From Halocafeteria seosinensis (lineage: Eukaryota > Sar > Bigyra > Bicosoecida): DNA of 64,000 nt. Below the pieces are notes generated by a model. It was not told the origin of the DNA. It searched no databases and saw nothing but the letters and a program-made list of their open reading frames with translations. The stretch covers positions 62,001 to 126,000 of the forward strand of contig LVLI01000100.1 of assembly GCA_001687465.1 (NCBI GenBank), in the 5' to 3' direction. Made by a program: the position numbers and the translations under genes. This document shows, one piece after another, positions 1 to 10,436 of the stretch; position 1 is the stretch's first letter, and each line of letters begins with the position of its first letter.

Positions 1-1033
1 CTAGCATACCCTGTGATATCTGCTTGGTTAATGTCTCATAATTGCGTTTTCCCGCTTCTCGCTGTGAGTTTGTTCATGGTAGTGTTCAATCTACTTGCGA
101 ACCTCCTTCTTGTTCACGGAATGGGGAGCTTTCCAGGTTTGGGGTTCATTGGAAGTCCAATGGCGACGGCGCTATCGCGCTGGGGTGCGCTCGTGTTAGT
201 CGGTTTTTACGCACGCGCTAAGGGCATGTTTGCTCGATCCTGGCCAGGTCTAAATCCCTGGAACTTTTGCACCAAAGAGCGCTTACACGACTTTTTGGTA
301 AAGCAGGTCTTGCCTCTCTCGGCTGGGAGAATGGTAGAAGAGTTTCAGTTACAGACCGTAGCACTGCTGGCAGCAAAGCTGGGGTCGGTAGCATTGGCAA
401 CGCATATGTCCATGTTTGATCTCTATTTCTTTCTTACGTCTACTCTTTACGGCCTGATTAATGCAACCCGAACCCGCGTTGGTCACCATATTGGCCGAGG
501 TTCCATAAAAATGGCGAAGGTAGCTGGGATCATAGATTTGGTGGTGTCTGTTCTATTGGGTTTAGTTAATGGGTGCCTGATCGTTGGCCTCCATGATTAC
601 GTTGGTCACGTTTTCTCCGAGGACGAAGCGGTGCTGAAGCAGATTTCCAAAATTAGCAATACGCTGGGACCTGCATATCTCATGATGTCTATTTTCTACG
701 TGGTACGTTTTTGATGCTGCTAGGTTTCATAAGGTATTTCGTCACGTTTCTTTATTTGGCTGCCTGCAGACAATGTCAATATTGACAGGTCTAGGCCGTC
801 CTCGTCCTGTTGCGGTTGCGTTTTTGATAGGTGCATGGGGTGTTAGTGTTCCTCTTGGTTACGTTCTTGGGTTCGTCGCTGAACTCGGTATTCTCGGATT
901 ATGGATTGGTATGACTGTAGGATATGCCGTCGTCTGTGCTATCGCCTCGTTCTACCTACTCCTGTATGTTGATTGGCATGGGGCTGTAGTGGATGCCAAA
1001 GCGAGAAACACGCAAAATTTACCTCCTGGCTAG
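1..1033 (+). CDS. MATE-family efflux transporter, 5' partial
   Basis: The 3' part of a multidrug/toxin extrusion (MATE) transporter, which exports organic cations or metabolites across a membrane in exchange for H+ or Na+. The frame is open to the left edge, so the N-terminal half lies outside. Exon 1 runs to 702 (codon GTG, then donor GTACGT) and the last exon is 770-1033, ending in TAG. About 320 residues are visible, with six or seven strongly hydrophobic helices. The stretch around 440-500 (LYGLINATRTRVGHHIGRG) matches the MATE pattern of a small-residue helix followed by R-x-G-x-x-x-G-x-G. The tail after the last helix is short and polar. Family assignment rests on this pattern and topology; substrate and membrane are unknown. 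Confidence 0.8.
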
Positions 1034-1364
1034 CCCTATTTGTCACCCGTGCGTGATTACCTAAGACTCAGTTTCGCGACTAGTATTTTGCCGAATCAGA
1101 CCTATCCAGAACTCACTCGGCTGGCGTTGCCTTGTACCGGGGGTGTTTGCAGCTGCGGACTGTCGTTTCTTAACCGCTACACCCATAGTTAACACCAGCA
1201 GACTTGATAATAACGCGAAGAAGACTACATGTCTGGAAAATTGACCCCACGACAAAGCAACGGAGAGCCTCCAGAACTCACGGTACCATCTGTTTTCACT
1301 GGCAGCGAAGAAGTCCGCGTGGTGATGCTTTGGATTGTACTGCTTTGCAACCCCCTATCAATCT
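1034..1364. other. intergenic, convergent 3' ends
   Basis: Space between the stop codons of the MATE gene (+) and the ankyrin gene (-). Short open frames exist on both strands but none shows domain-like sequence. Presumably the two 3' UTRs. Confidence 0.6.
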
Positions 1365-4001
1365 TCAAGTCGTAAAATCGTCATATTCCAGTCCCATGTA
1401 GAGTGTTTGGACAATTTCCCAGACCGTCCAGTGATCATTTTGTCGATACCCCACATATCCGTTCATGATAGTGACGACAACCTTGGCTGCATCGATAATG
1501 CCTCGGCAAATGAACTCTGACAGTTCAAATGCCGAAGAAAGCGATAGCGCTTCGATTATTTCCGTCGTGTGCCGCCGACAAATGGACCTCAATTGCCCTA
1601 AAATACCCCGGGACGATTCCAGATGACCCCAGTGGTTTCCATCCAACCTAGCTAGCTGCACGGAGCATTTTGTGCACACCTGATGTAATTGCGGATTGTC
1701 CAGGGCCGTGAATGTCGATAGATTGAGCTGCTGGTCTGTTACCGGAAACCCTTTCAGGATGATGTTGCATTGGAGTAATTCTTCGCAAAGTTCAGCCATG
1801 ACAGCGCTCTGAAGCGAAACAAAAGGTGACTCATTGTCCGCGGCGTCGCTGGCTGTCATGGCATTATAGCTCTTATTGAGGAAGTCATAAGACAGTGTGC
1901 TACTAAGGAAGTGTATGCACGCAACAAAATGATCGTTGAAGACTGTCGTGTTTTCTACGTTGTGAAGAGTTGAATCCCAGTAAGTACCTAAGCCGTCGTC
2001 AACGGTAGCATTCTCCATTTCATGGCCAATCTGGTACAGCTGCAACATAGAGTCAACACGCTCAAGGCAGTTTCTTATGAAACTATCTTGCTGCGATGTA
2101 TTTGATAGGGACGGAGACTGGTAAGAAAATACTCTGACGACGTTGGACTGAATATCAGACTCTTCATCTGATAACATCGATGACGTAACAGCGGGCCGTA
2201 AGGCTTCTAGTCTGGCAAACCCACCAAGTAGCTTCCTGCAGTCACTGCGTAAGAGTCTTAATATCTGTTTTCGTTGGAAGACGGAAACTTCTGCAGATTG
2301 CCAGTTTATATGGGTTCTTATCTCCCGAGCAGACTGCAAGCATCGCTCCGCTTGCTTTCGTTTGCCTAGACGAAGCAAACAAGTGATCTTGTCAATGTAA
2401 CACGGTACAAGAAGTGGGTCTAAAGTACAAGCGTCTTCGAACTTCCCAAAAGCTTCAGCATACAACTCCATTGAGTTAAAATAGCAACCCTCATGATGTA
2501 CCGCTGAAGCCAACTCTTGGCATGCAGTTAAAAACACATTGAGCGCTTTTGTATCAGTGAGCATCCTCTCAGCGAGGTCAAGAATCGTTTCGTTGCCAAC
2601 TTTTGTCAGTGGATCTGCTCCGGCTTTTATTAGAGCTGTAATAGCTCTGCACTTTGAAGCAACCTCCATACTGGACGCCACTACCCTTGCCAATGCAGTA
2701 TATCCCTCCTCGGTTTTGTCTTCAAGACTAGCGTTATATAAGACCAACTCGCCGATCGTCTCAATGCTTCCACATTCGCTAGCTAGGATTAACGCTGTAG
2801 ACCCAGTGTCATCTCTGGCTGAAACGTTAGCATGTCTCCTCAAGAGTGCACGGACAATGTCGACATAGCCACGCGACGCAGCGACATGGAGAGCAGTTTG
2901 CCCAAAGCCACTTCGCACTTCAGTGTCGGCTCCTAAAGACAGCAGCAAATCAACCATGTTTATTCGACCCAAGGAACAGGCTTTTATCAGCGCCGTTTCA
3001 CCGAGTTCATCAGTAATGTTGACGTCTGCATCATACCTGGTTACGAGTCTATGCACAGCATCCTCTTGGTCTCGTTCTGCAGCGCACATAAGAGCTGTTC
3101 TTCCATCATTCGTGGTCCAATTAGCTCTAGCACCCAATGAGACCAATACGCGTATTGTTTCTAGGTGACCGCATGAGGCGGCTTTGGTTAATGCAAAGTA
3201 TCCTATGTTATCCTGTCCGTTGACATCAATTCTAGCATGTCTAACAAGCCAACGAAGCATGGGTTCATCCCTTCCCCACATACTGGCTTCAATAAGCGCC
3301 GTGTTTCCATATACATCTCGCGCATGAACATTTGCCTTCATTTCATCAACAAGGAACTTCAGCGTCCCCAGATTGCCTAGTCGACAGCAGTGGAACACGG
3401 CAGTTTTACCCAGCGGATCTGCGGCATTTACATCAGCACCCTTTTGAACAAGCACCTGGATAACAGTTGTTTCTCCGTATAAAGCCGCGTCGTGCAAAGC
3501 CGTTCGACCATCATCATCTTTGATTCCTAGTTGCGCATTGTTTTCGATAAGTTGTTCCACAATCCCCACGAATCCTCTCATGGCCGCTTTCATCACCGGG
3601 GTTTTCCCGAGGCGTGCGTCTTGATGGTTGACGTCGGCTCCTAGCTCCAGCAGTTTCTTTAGAGCGTCCATTCTCCCGTAGAAAGCAGCGACGGCTAACG
3701 CCGTCTCCCCCTCCTCTTCCGTCACGGTATCCACATCAACGCCAATAAGGTTCACAAGTCCTCCGATCTCGGCCACGTTGTTATTCAAGACGGCGCGAAT
3801 CAGCTGCTGGGTCATTTCCGATTGAAACATGGACCTCCCACTGTCGGGCATTGAAGCAGCGGGTATCCCCTGCTGCTGCTGCTGGTAGTCCTCATCGGAA
3901 TCGCTGAGAACGGAGGAGCGATCGTCCATCGAGCCTAGCCAGGGAACATCCTGAACATCGGCACCCACTTCCGGGTCGCTGCCATGTCGCAACTCGTCCA
4001 T
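1365..4001 (-). CDS. Ankyrin-repeat protein with TPR-like segment
   Basis: Single-exon gene of about 878 residues if translation starts at the Met at 4001 (MDELRHGSDPEV). The frame stays open upstream to a Met at 4229, but those 76 residues lack the acidic character of the rest, so 4001 is preferred. Residues 35-45 hold a short polyglutamine run. Residues about 65-490 form eleven or twelve consecutive ankyrin repeats (G-x-TAL-x-x-A-x-x-G pattern). About 510-590 is TPR-like, with paired helices (YFNSMELYAEAFGKFEDA and a second unit), which suggests a scaffold binding two partners. The remaining 290 residues are helical and match nothing I recognise; the protein ends in GLEYDDFTT. There is no signal peptide or membrane helix, so it is probably cytosolic. 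The partner is unknown. Confidence 0.85.
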   Translation of the reverse strand: MDELRHGSDPEVGADVQDVPWLGSMDDRSSVLSDSDEDYQQQQQGIPAASMPDSGRSMFQSEMTQQLIRAVLNNNVAEIGGLVNLIGVDVDTVTEEEGETALAVAAFYGRMDALKKLLELGADVNHQDARLGKTPVMKAAMRGFVGIVEQLIENNAQLGIKDDDGRTALHDAALYGETTVIQVLVQKGADVNAADPLGKTAVFHCCRLGNLGTLKFLVDEMKANVHARDVYGNTALIEASMWGRDEPMLRWLVRHARIDVNGQDNIGYFALTKAASCGHLETIRVLVSLGARANWTTNDGRTALMCAAERDQEDAVHRLVTRYDADVNITDELGETALIKACSLGRINMVDLLLSLGADTEVRSGFGQTALHVAASRGYVDIVRALLRRHANVSARDDTGSTALILASECGSIETIGELVLYNASLEDKTEEGYTALARVVASSMEVASKCRAITALIKAGADPLTKVGNETILDLAERMLTDTKALNVFLTACQELASAVHHEGCYFNSMELYAEAFGKFEDACTLDPLLVPCYIDKITCLLRLGKRKQAERCLQSAREIRTHINWQSAEVSVFQRKQILRLLRSDCRKLLGGFARLEALRPAVTSSMLSDEESDIQSNVVRVFSYQSPSLSNTSQQDSFIRNCLERVDSMLQLYQIGHEMENATVDDGLGTYWDSTLHNVENTTVFNDHFVACIHFLSSTLSYDFLNKSYNAMTASDAADNESPFVSLQSAVMAELCEELLQCNIILKGFPVTDQQLNLSTFTALDNPQLHQVCTKCSVQLARLDGNHWGHLESSRGILGQLRSICRRHTTEIIEALSLSSAFELSEFICRGIIDAAKVVVTIMNGYVGYRQNDHWTVWEIVQTLYMGLEYDDFTT

Positions 4002-4682
4002 ACTACCACTTCTCGTGTTTCCGGAGACGACCACAGATGAAGCTGTCGGCCGACACGCTCGCTTGCTCTCCACACAGACGGGAACTGAACTGAAGTGAAC
4101 CTTGTTGCACTGTGGGGAGCAATACCATACATGTACATGCAGTGTGAAGGAAAATACGGTTAAGACACGGAGCGACTTCCTCCCGGGATCTAAGCTATCG
4201 GTCAAGTTCGCCCGTGCGTAGCCTGACACTATTCACATCCTACGAACCCCACCGATCCTAGGTATCTATTTACCGGTAAGGCATCGCCTTCCCTGAAGAA
4301 AATAGAGACGTTATGACGAAGGAATGATAGTTGGCTTCGTCAGCGACGTCACGCAGCGTCGCGAAGACGGTCTTATTATAAGTGACCTGAAAATGCCATT
4401 GGTAGCTAGAGTTTATTTTCATAAAGTTTTGGGTGCCGAACTAATGAAGTTCTTTTGGTTCGATTATACTGGATGAGCTGTGGATCCGATGAGTCTTTAC
4501 TTACCTCTTTACTTACCCTGTTCCTGTGTTGCCTGGGAGCGAAAGAAATTTATGAGTTGTGGACGCAACGTTGCCCTGTAAACATGGATTATCCGCCTTC
4601 ATCGTGGCTCTCACAACAAACCAATATGTGCTCTTCGTTTTACGAAAGGATGGTGTGCATTTTTCGCATAACCATAAATGCC
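4002..4682. other. intergenic: ankyrin 5' flank and hydrolase 3' flank
   Basis: Upstream region of the ankyrin gene and the 3' flank of the minus-strand hydrolase, which ends at 4683. A pyrimidine-rich promoter-like stretch is possible, but no clear motif or additional gene is seen. A plus-strand open frame at 4455-4886 is the antisense of the hydrolase end. Confidence 0.5.
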
Positions 4683-5950
4683 CTACGCAACGCTGGATTC
4701 CCCTTTCAAATGTCGCTTGTAGAACTGAATCACGCGGGACCATGCTTGCTTAATGGCATCGTCGTCGTGGAGCATACCCAACTTCTCTTTTCTTTCGATC
4801 CCCTCAGTAGTTCCTGCAACAACGATAACATGGAATGTCAACACTTGCTCGTAAAAGATATATTCCTCTCTACTCACTGTTCATGAATCCATGGCCAACA
4901 GTTGGGTACCGATAGAACTCGTACTCAACACCAGCCTGCGAGAACTGGTCTTCGAGTTTTTTTGCGGCCTGCAAAGACACTAGGTGCCATCGAAACGTTA
5001 GACTCAAGACACTAGACTTGAGTTGTCGAACGCCAATGAACTCACTGCTGGGTCTGCAAAGCCTTCGTGGGTGTCTTTTTCTCCGAAATGGGCTTGCATC
5101 GGCTTATTCACCTTCGCAGGATCACACAAGTCCGGCGAGGGAGTTCCATAAAAGGTAATCCCACAGTCGATCTGGAACAGCAGCAGTAGAATTTTCGCTC
5201 ATCATCCCTTACAAGCAAAATGGCTTGACCATGAGAACCCGAACTCACCTCGTCTACCAACACACTGCCCGCGACAGAAAGAGCGCCGCCCATGCAGAAG
5301 CCAACTATTCCAACTGCACAACATGGACGGCATAAGGAGAGACAGAATTAGTAAATTCTAGCTTAGGAGCAACATAGCTCCTACTAAGCTCGTAATACTT
5401 ACCCTTCTTAACTCCGCTCTCTTTGAGAAACCGAGCAGCTCCGCGCAGATCTTCTACAGCTCCAGGCCAGTCCAAGTTAGACATTTCGTGTTTCGCCTGT
5501 GTATGAGAAATGTGACATTCATGGGCATCGAACCTCCCAGTTGGATCTATGGAGCTTACCTCCGCTACCTCGAGAGCCAATTTGCCTCTATATAGATCCG
5601 GGACCAACGCTTGAAATCCTGGGTTGCCGGTACGTCAGTCAGTGAACGATTATTCATAGACACTTACACGATACTACAATGTTGTGCAACCTTACCATTA
5701 GATGCAATGTAGTTCGCTTGCTCCTTGGTGTCGTTCGTCACTCCCCACCATTCTTGCAACACGATGACAGCCGCTTCGCAGGATTCTGCCAGAAAGTATC
5801 CAAAACATTGTTCCATGACAAACTCCATGGGCTCTACCGCTGGCAGTACATACCGTCTCCAAACAGATACCCCGGGACTTTAGATTCATCGGGGCGCGTC
5901 CACTCTACTTTCTTCCCCTCAGGCACTTGGTCAAGGGGGACAGCGGACAT
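4683..5950 (-). CDS. Dienelactone hydrolase-family protein
   Basis: An alpha/beta hydrolase of the dienelactone hydrolase (carboxymethylenebutenolidase) family, 246 residues from eight small exons: 5854-5950, 5696-5773, 5560-5618, 5403-5496, 5249-5313, 5046-5171, 4878-4968 and 4683-4813. All introns are GT-AG and all phases agree. Start is MSAVPLDQVPEG at 5950. The family signature is clear: IVLQEWWGV near residue 36, the nucleophile elbow VGFCMGG with catalytic Cys, the acid loop HFGEKDTHEG with Asp, and the catalytic His in TVGHGFMN. Length is normal for the family. No targeting peptide is obvious, so it is probably cytosolic. The substrate cannot be deduced; eukaryotic members act on lactones and esters. 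Confidence 0.9.
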
Positions 5951-6352
5951 TTTCCTCTTAGATATTGAGTTCGACAGTATCCCAGATTTCCAGAAAAACC
6001 TTCTTTCAAGCACTTCTCTTTGTTCCACGGCGTACGGACGGCCAAAATATTTGACGCTTACAAAAAGTTCAGTCTCCCTCCTAGGACAAACCAATTGGGC
6101 TCATAATGACATAAACTATGCTGAAAACGAGAACCAAAATGCGTGGTTGAAGTTGAAGAACCATACCGACAGGTTGCAACTTGCAACTTGTAAGAGTGGC
6201 TCATTCATTGAGTGGACACTGCGTCGATATGAAACCCTCCCATGTTTCCGGATAACCAAACTTGCTACAAATTGCTCTCAATGTGGCTGGGGAACGGACT
6301 ATGGCTGCGGTGTTTGTACTAGAGGAGGGTTACTTCATGCTGGAGTATACCA
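5951..6352. other. intergenic, hydrolase promoter side
   Basis: Upstream of the hydrolase start and downstream of the small candidate gene at 6353-6795. Reading frames here are short and unconvincing. It probably contains the hydrolase promoter. Confidence 0.4.
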
Positions 6353-6795
6353 CTAGATCGTTCGACACTCGAACTGAGGCTTTGCATAAGGAATACAACC
6401 ACCTGAACTTAACTTTAAGGTTTACCACCGCTTGTCTGAGGGACTCAGTGAGAGTACTGGCAATTTGTTCTCTTAGAGTTGGATGGAAGCTTGCAATATA
6501 CATCTCGTTATTCCATTGTACAGCTGCTGAATTTGCATGATACCGTGGAGGCATGTTTGCCGCAATGATTTTGTTGTGCGTCATAAAGTCCAACAGACAC
6601 TGCACTGTACGACAGCGATTCGTGCATCAATGGTGTCATGTGGAGACCTCAATGAGACCTTCACGAAGAATGAGACTCCCCTATTTCAGAGTCTTCACAT
6701 TCAGCCTGAATGATTCAGGCTCTGTATTGTGTATTTCCAGTGGAGCGACGTCAAACACGAGATCGTCAGTTTGGTCATTATAGCAACTTCTGTCA
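6353..6795 (-). CDS. Candidate small multi-exon gene, unidentified
   Basis: Coding-like peptides appear on the minus strand in three pieces that can be spliced in frame. The first, at about 6693-6785, ends FRLN before a possible GTGAAG donor. The second, about 6436-6600, starts after a TGCAG acceptor (CLLDFMTHNKII) and ends SLRQAV before GTAAAC. A short end at 6353-6373 gives FECRTI and stop. The result would be a helical, mitochondrion-sized protein of roughly 100 residues. The start codon is not settled: Mets at 6795 and 6777 lie in a different frame from the first piece, and a Met lies inside the second piece. I do not recognise the family. It would share a very short divergent promoter with the MPP6-like gene at 6836. 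Confidence 0.3.
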
Positions 6796-6835
6796 TATAC
6801 TTTAGTACCGTTTCATGCCGTAAAACGTAGATGAA

Positions 6836-7586
6836 ATGGCACGAAAACGGCGTCGTGAAGGTGACCATAAACCTCCCTCGCAGTCAGCACAGAAGAAAAA
6901 GAGAGCCCATTCAGGCCGTAAGGACGATATTTCAGGCCCGGAAGCTCCACAGTATAAGAAACCAGACCCTCTAGGAGAGGAGAAATCGGCAGCGGCGTCT
7001 CCTCCTCCATCCACCCCCGTCAAAACACCGAGGAAGTCGGAGGGTAAATTGTCTGATCGTATAAAGTCAATGGGTGTAAGTAGTACCCACCACCGAGGGT
7101 GACGTATAATTGTTCTCTCTACGTACGTGTGTATGTATCTACGATCTTTTCAGTTCATGAACCGGAAACTGGAAGCACAAGCGCAACAGCATGCGGAAGA
7201 AGAGGAAGCCAAACGAAAAGAAGATCAAAAATGGCAAGTAGGAGGAGAGGTCAAACGGCCAAAGAGTAAAAAGCCCAAAAGCAGGTGAGACATTTCTTAT
7301 GAGTCTCTCTGCACGTGAAACCGCCTGAAGTTTTGCTACTGTGATGACCTTCAGATTTACCATCACCGCGGATAACACTTCAACAGCAGTACCCTCCAAT
7401 GGGTTTACTGCAAGACGGTCTTTTGCAAAGTTCAATAAACCACTGGAGACGCTAAAGAGGGAGCGCGAACGATCTCTTGCTGCTGAGGCACGCTCACTAC
7501 AGTCACAGAGGGAACAGGTTGACGAAGAGGAATTTGCAGAACGATATGAGCGATATGTACAGAAGAGACAATCAGCCGCCTCATGA
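6836..7586 (+). CDS. MPP6 (MPHOSPH6)-like exosome cofactor
   Basis: A basic nuclear protein of 200 residues from three exons (6836-7075, 7154-7284, 7355-7586) that resembles M-phase phosphoprotein 6. In other eukaryotes this protein binds the nuclear RNA exosome and helps 5.8S rRNA maturation and RNA decay. After an N-terminal Lys/Arg-rich region (MARKRRREGDH) comes the diagnostic block KLSDRIKSMGFMNRKLEAQA, split by intron 1, followed by an EEEEAKRKEDQKW stretch. Next are RRSFAKFNKPLETLKRE, which matches the SFRGFNPE-type motif, and near the end VDEEEFAERYERYV, matching the conserved D-E-E-x-A-x-R-Y-E element. The order of all blocks fits the family. The N-terminal basic extension is longer than in the human protein. 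Assigned by recalled family pattern, not by search. Confidence 0.75.
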
Positions 7587-8170
7587 CGAGAAACGGACTG
7601 GGGCGCAAAGCCGCTGAGACACTGGAAAGCTCCGTAACACATTTTGGAGCTAATTGAAAAATATACGGTTTGCCGATGGAGACGCCACTGCCCTGGAGAT
7701 GCCGAGACTTGATATCACCTTCAGCAGAGGAACGGAGTCGTAGAAGCCAGTTGCGTCCTGCTTTTGGACGGTTTGCAGGTGGAAGTGCTTGAACCTCAAT
7801 TGTTATATAGAGGGCCGGCTCGATCGCCATTCTCATTCCTCCTGACGAGGGTTAACGAACGAAACAATATTGTGTACGCAAAATCCATGCATGTCTTCTG
7901 GACTGGGTGTGTGTATTCTAGTGCGTGGTTTGTGCCATTTTGTAGGAAGTCCTTGTTTCGACTTCATTTGCCGCAAATATACTCGTGATCTCCGTGCTCT
8001 ACCTGATTTATGAAACGCTAGATGATGTTCATGTTTTGATGACTGAGAATGGCCAAATAAAGTTGAAGTTTTGGATTGACCAACCAGAGTTGCCAATTGC
8101 AGTAATACCATATGTATTGCTAAAAAGAAGAGATTATTTGTTGGTATGAAAAAAAGACTCTTACCGTATA
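7587..8170. other. intergenic, MPP6-like to NDUFAF8-like
   Basis: No gene that I can support. A minus-strand open frame 7432-7836 has fair composition but overlaps the MPP6-like last exon antisense and shows no family signature. Confidence 0.4.
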
Positions 8171-8533
8171 ATGAACATGAGACCTTCGCATCGTGTTGCA
8201 ATACCGCGGAGCACCATCGGCGGGGNTCGTGGAGGACTTACAGAGGCGCCATTTAGAGCCTTTTCCGAGGCCTCTAGTGCCCCTGAGGACGAAGCCTCTG
8301 GTGGGAAACATGGGAATACTTTCCGATACACATACGAGCGGATGCTGCAAGACTGTCCGATGGCTGTGTGTGCATACGGCGCGTGTATCCAGCGTAATCT
8401 ACGGAGCCTCCAGAAAGATGTCTGTCAGCAGCAATTCCTGGAATTGAAGAAGTGCATGCAGGTAGTCAGACAGTCTAGTGTACACAATATTCGCACTGGT
8501 TCTACTCGCACTCACAGTGGTAACAAAAAGTAG
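8171..8533 (+). CDS. Twin CX9C protein, NDUFAF8-like
   Basis: An intronless gene for 120 residues. Residues about 60-95 carry two CX9C motifs: one in CPMAVCAYGAC, the other starting at KDVCQQQFLELKKC. This coiled-coil helix pair is imported into the mitochondrial intermembrane space by the MIA pathway and held by disulfides. The spacing and the A-Y-G-x-C ... D-x-C-x-x-x-F-x-x-L-x-x-C pattern resemble NDUFAF8 (C17orf89), an assembly factor of respiratory complex I. The N-terminal 55 residues are Arg/Ser-rich and low in acidic residues at first, and might serve as a presequence. One codon (base 8226) holds an N, leaving one residue unknown. Two Mets (8171 and 8177) could start translation. Other CHCH proteins are possible but fit less well. 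Confidence 0.65.
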   Translation: MNMRPSHRVAIPRSTIGGXRGGLTEAPFRAFSEASSAPEDEASGGKHGNTFRYTYERMLQDCPMAVCAYGACIQRNLRSLQKDVCQQQFLELKKCMQVVRQSSVHNIRTGSTRTHSGNKK

Positions 8534-8735
8534 ATGGAAACCGAGTCATTTAGCCAGAAGCTACCCAATTTATTGTGACTTAAAAGGGGTGGCCGATGTC
8601 TATTTAGAAACGAACACACAAGAACGAGAGCATTGAGTTACGGTTCAACAATAACAGCCAGTATGTAACGAAGCGTGCCGATTAACCCAAGCCAGACGAC
8701 TGTACGCGATTCAGCACAACCAACGAGCATTGGGG

Positions 8736-10436
8736 TCACCGATCCTCCTGATGCTCCACGCATTTCGAGATCGGTATATGCCGGTATCCTCGCCCCTTGC
8801 ATATCCTGGTCGACCTCTTAACATGAGCAGCTTGCCGTCTACCGTCAATGCTATTGTCTGGCACAGGCGCTGTGGAAGGGGACGTCGCCGTCCCGAAAGA
8901 ACTATGAGTCGGACTAGTGGTTGGAGTGGCACCGACGTGGGTGGAAAGCGGTGAAGCAGATGCGGAAGATAACTGAGTCTGAATAGGAGTGACCGTTGCC
9001 GAAGGCGTTTCAGTAATGGTTGGAGAAGTCAAGGACGTCGTTGTCCGAGTATAGGAAGCAGACGAGGTTTGCGTAGCTGTCGCAGAGTTTGAACACCTCG
9101 TCGTGCATGAAACTGAACCTGTTTGACTCGCCGAGGGTGTCCTCGTCTCTGTCGGAGTAGGAGATGGCAGAGTTCTGTGGAAGCGGAGGGTCGGTAGCAT
9201 GTTCCAACCCGGCATATACCAGATGGTTGGAGACCATTGGTTCCACAATCTACCTCTGATAGTGCTGAGGTATCCAGTATTAGTGTCGTTGATATCTAGA
9301 GCCCCGTTCACCATATCAGACAACGAGTTGTCCGAGGAATTGAAAACCGTGAATTTTATCTCCACACGTTTTGCATTGTCGTCTACCGTTCCTATAATAC
9401 CTCCAGCGCCGAAGTGTAGCACACCACCGGATGCATATACACGTGATATAAATATTTCTCCCCCCTCACTTCCAGCATCACCACCAAGTATACCACCTGC
9501 AGACATAGCCTTGATATGACCTGTGGAGTAGCAGTTGTTGATGATCACCACACCTCCTTCGCGTGCTGCTTGTATTCCACATATGCCGCCACTGGCGAGT
9601 TCATCAATGTTTCCCGTACTGAAACATTGCTCAATTGTAACTTGTCCCCCCTTGTTGCCGGCGTGGGTACCTGCAATACCGCCTCCTCCTTGATTGGTGA
9701 TATGGCCCGACGAGAATGACCGTGTAACAAAGACTTGCCCCGAAGCCTTCGCAGCAGAATGTCCCAGAATACCTCCTGCGCCCCATCCTCCGATACTGCC
9801 AGTTGAATAGCAATCCGTAATGTTTACTAATCCCGAGGAATATCCTACCGCTTCGCCTGTAATACCTCCTGAAGAATCACCTGCAATATCCCCGGTTGTA
9901 TAGGAGTTGGAGATTATGATCTGTCCCTCCTCCCCGCATCCCTCTCCGCATATACCTCCGCCTTTCCACATGATAATTCCCGTGGAACTGCACGAATCGA
10001 TAACAAAGAATTTCTGAAACTTTTGGACGATAAACCCCCCTGCCTCAGCTGCCAACCCGTTTTGCATGTGTACGTTATGAATAAACGGAGCTTGTTCGAA
10101 TGATTGAACCGATGAGGTATTGACTCTGATTAGGCCAGCAAAGTGTCTAACTCCTTGTAAGTCTATGACGTGACCGCTGCCTCCATCAAACACCTCGTAG
10201 GGGGCAAGTGTTATGAAGTCCTCTGGACCGTAGCCAGAATTCTTCCATTCCAAGGTGGGGCAAGTCTGGTTGAACAGCCCCTTTGCAGGATCGTAATTGA
10301 AACAAGTTTCATTCCCTGCGATAATTGAGTCTCTCAAGTCCGAGCATAATGAGGTCTGGCACAGCGAAGAAAACAACAGAAGCCCCATGAGCACCCAAAA
10401 ACTAGAGCAACCCAAAACTGCTAGGGTTTCCACCAT
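8736..10436 (-). CDS. Secreted GLUG-like repeat protein with Ser/Thr stalk
   Basis: A predicted surface or secreted protein of 566 residues in one frame. It begins with a signal peptide (MVETLAVLGCSSFWVLMGLLLFSSL) followed by CQTSLCSD. Residues about 80-390 hold seven or eight repeats of about 32 residues of the type GGGICG...G.I.I.NSYSTGDI..., matching the GLUG/parallel beta-helix pattern of adhesins. A stalk of about 110 residues, almost only Thr, Ser and Pro with Ala (residues about 425-535), follows and is likely to be O-glycosylated. The annotated end after the stalk is basic and odd for such proteins. An alternative, strongly hydrophobic C-terminus lies in another frame just beyond (see findings). 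Likely role is adhesion or cell-surface decoration; the ligand is unknown. Confidence 0.8.
   Translation of the reverse strand: MVETLAVLGCSSFWVLMGLLLFSSLCQTSLCSDLRDSIIAGNETCFNYDPAKGLFNQTCPTLEWKNSGYGPEDFITLAPYEVFDGGSGHVIDLQGVRHFAGLIRVNTSSVQSFEQAPFIHNVHMQNGLAAEAGGFIVQKFQKFFVIDSCSSTGIIMWKGGGICGEGCGEEGQIIISNSYTTGDIAGDSSGGITGEAVGYSSGLVNITDCYSTGSIGGWGAGGILGHSAAKASGQVFVTRSFSSGHITNQGGGGIAGTHAGNKGGQVTIEQCFSTGNIDELASGGICGIQAAREGGVVIINNCYSTGHIKAMSAGGILGGDAGSEGGEIFISRVYASGGVLHFGAGGIIGTVDDNAKRVEIKFTVFNSSDNSLSDMVNGALDINDTNTGYLSTIRGRLWNQWSPTIWYMPGWNMLPTLRFHRTLPSPTPTETRTPSASQTGSVSCTTRCSNSATATQTSSASYTRTTTSLTSPTITETPSATVTPIQTQLSSASASPLSTHVGATPTTSPTHSSFGTATSPSTAPVPDNSIDGRRQAAHVKRSTRICKGRGYRHIPISKCVEHQEDR

Noticed and set aside
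7432-7836. Minus-strand 134-codon open frame
   Set aside because: It overlaps the MPP6-like last exon antisense, has no recognisable motif and continues into non-protein-like sequence.
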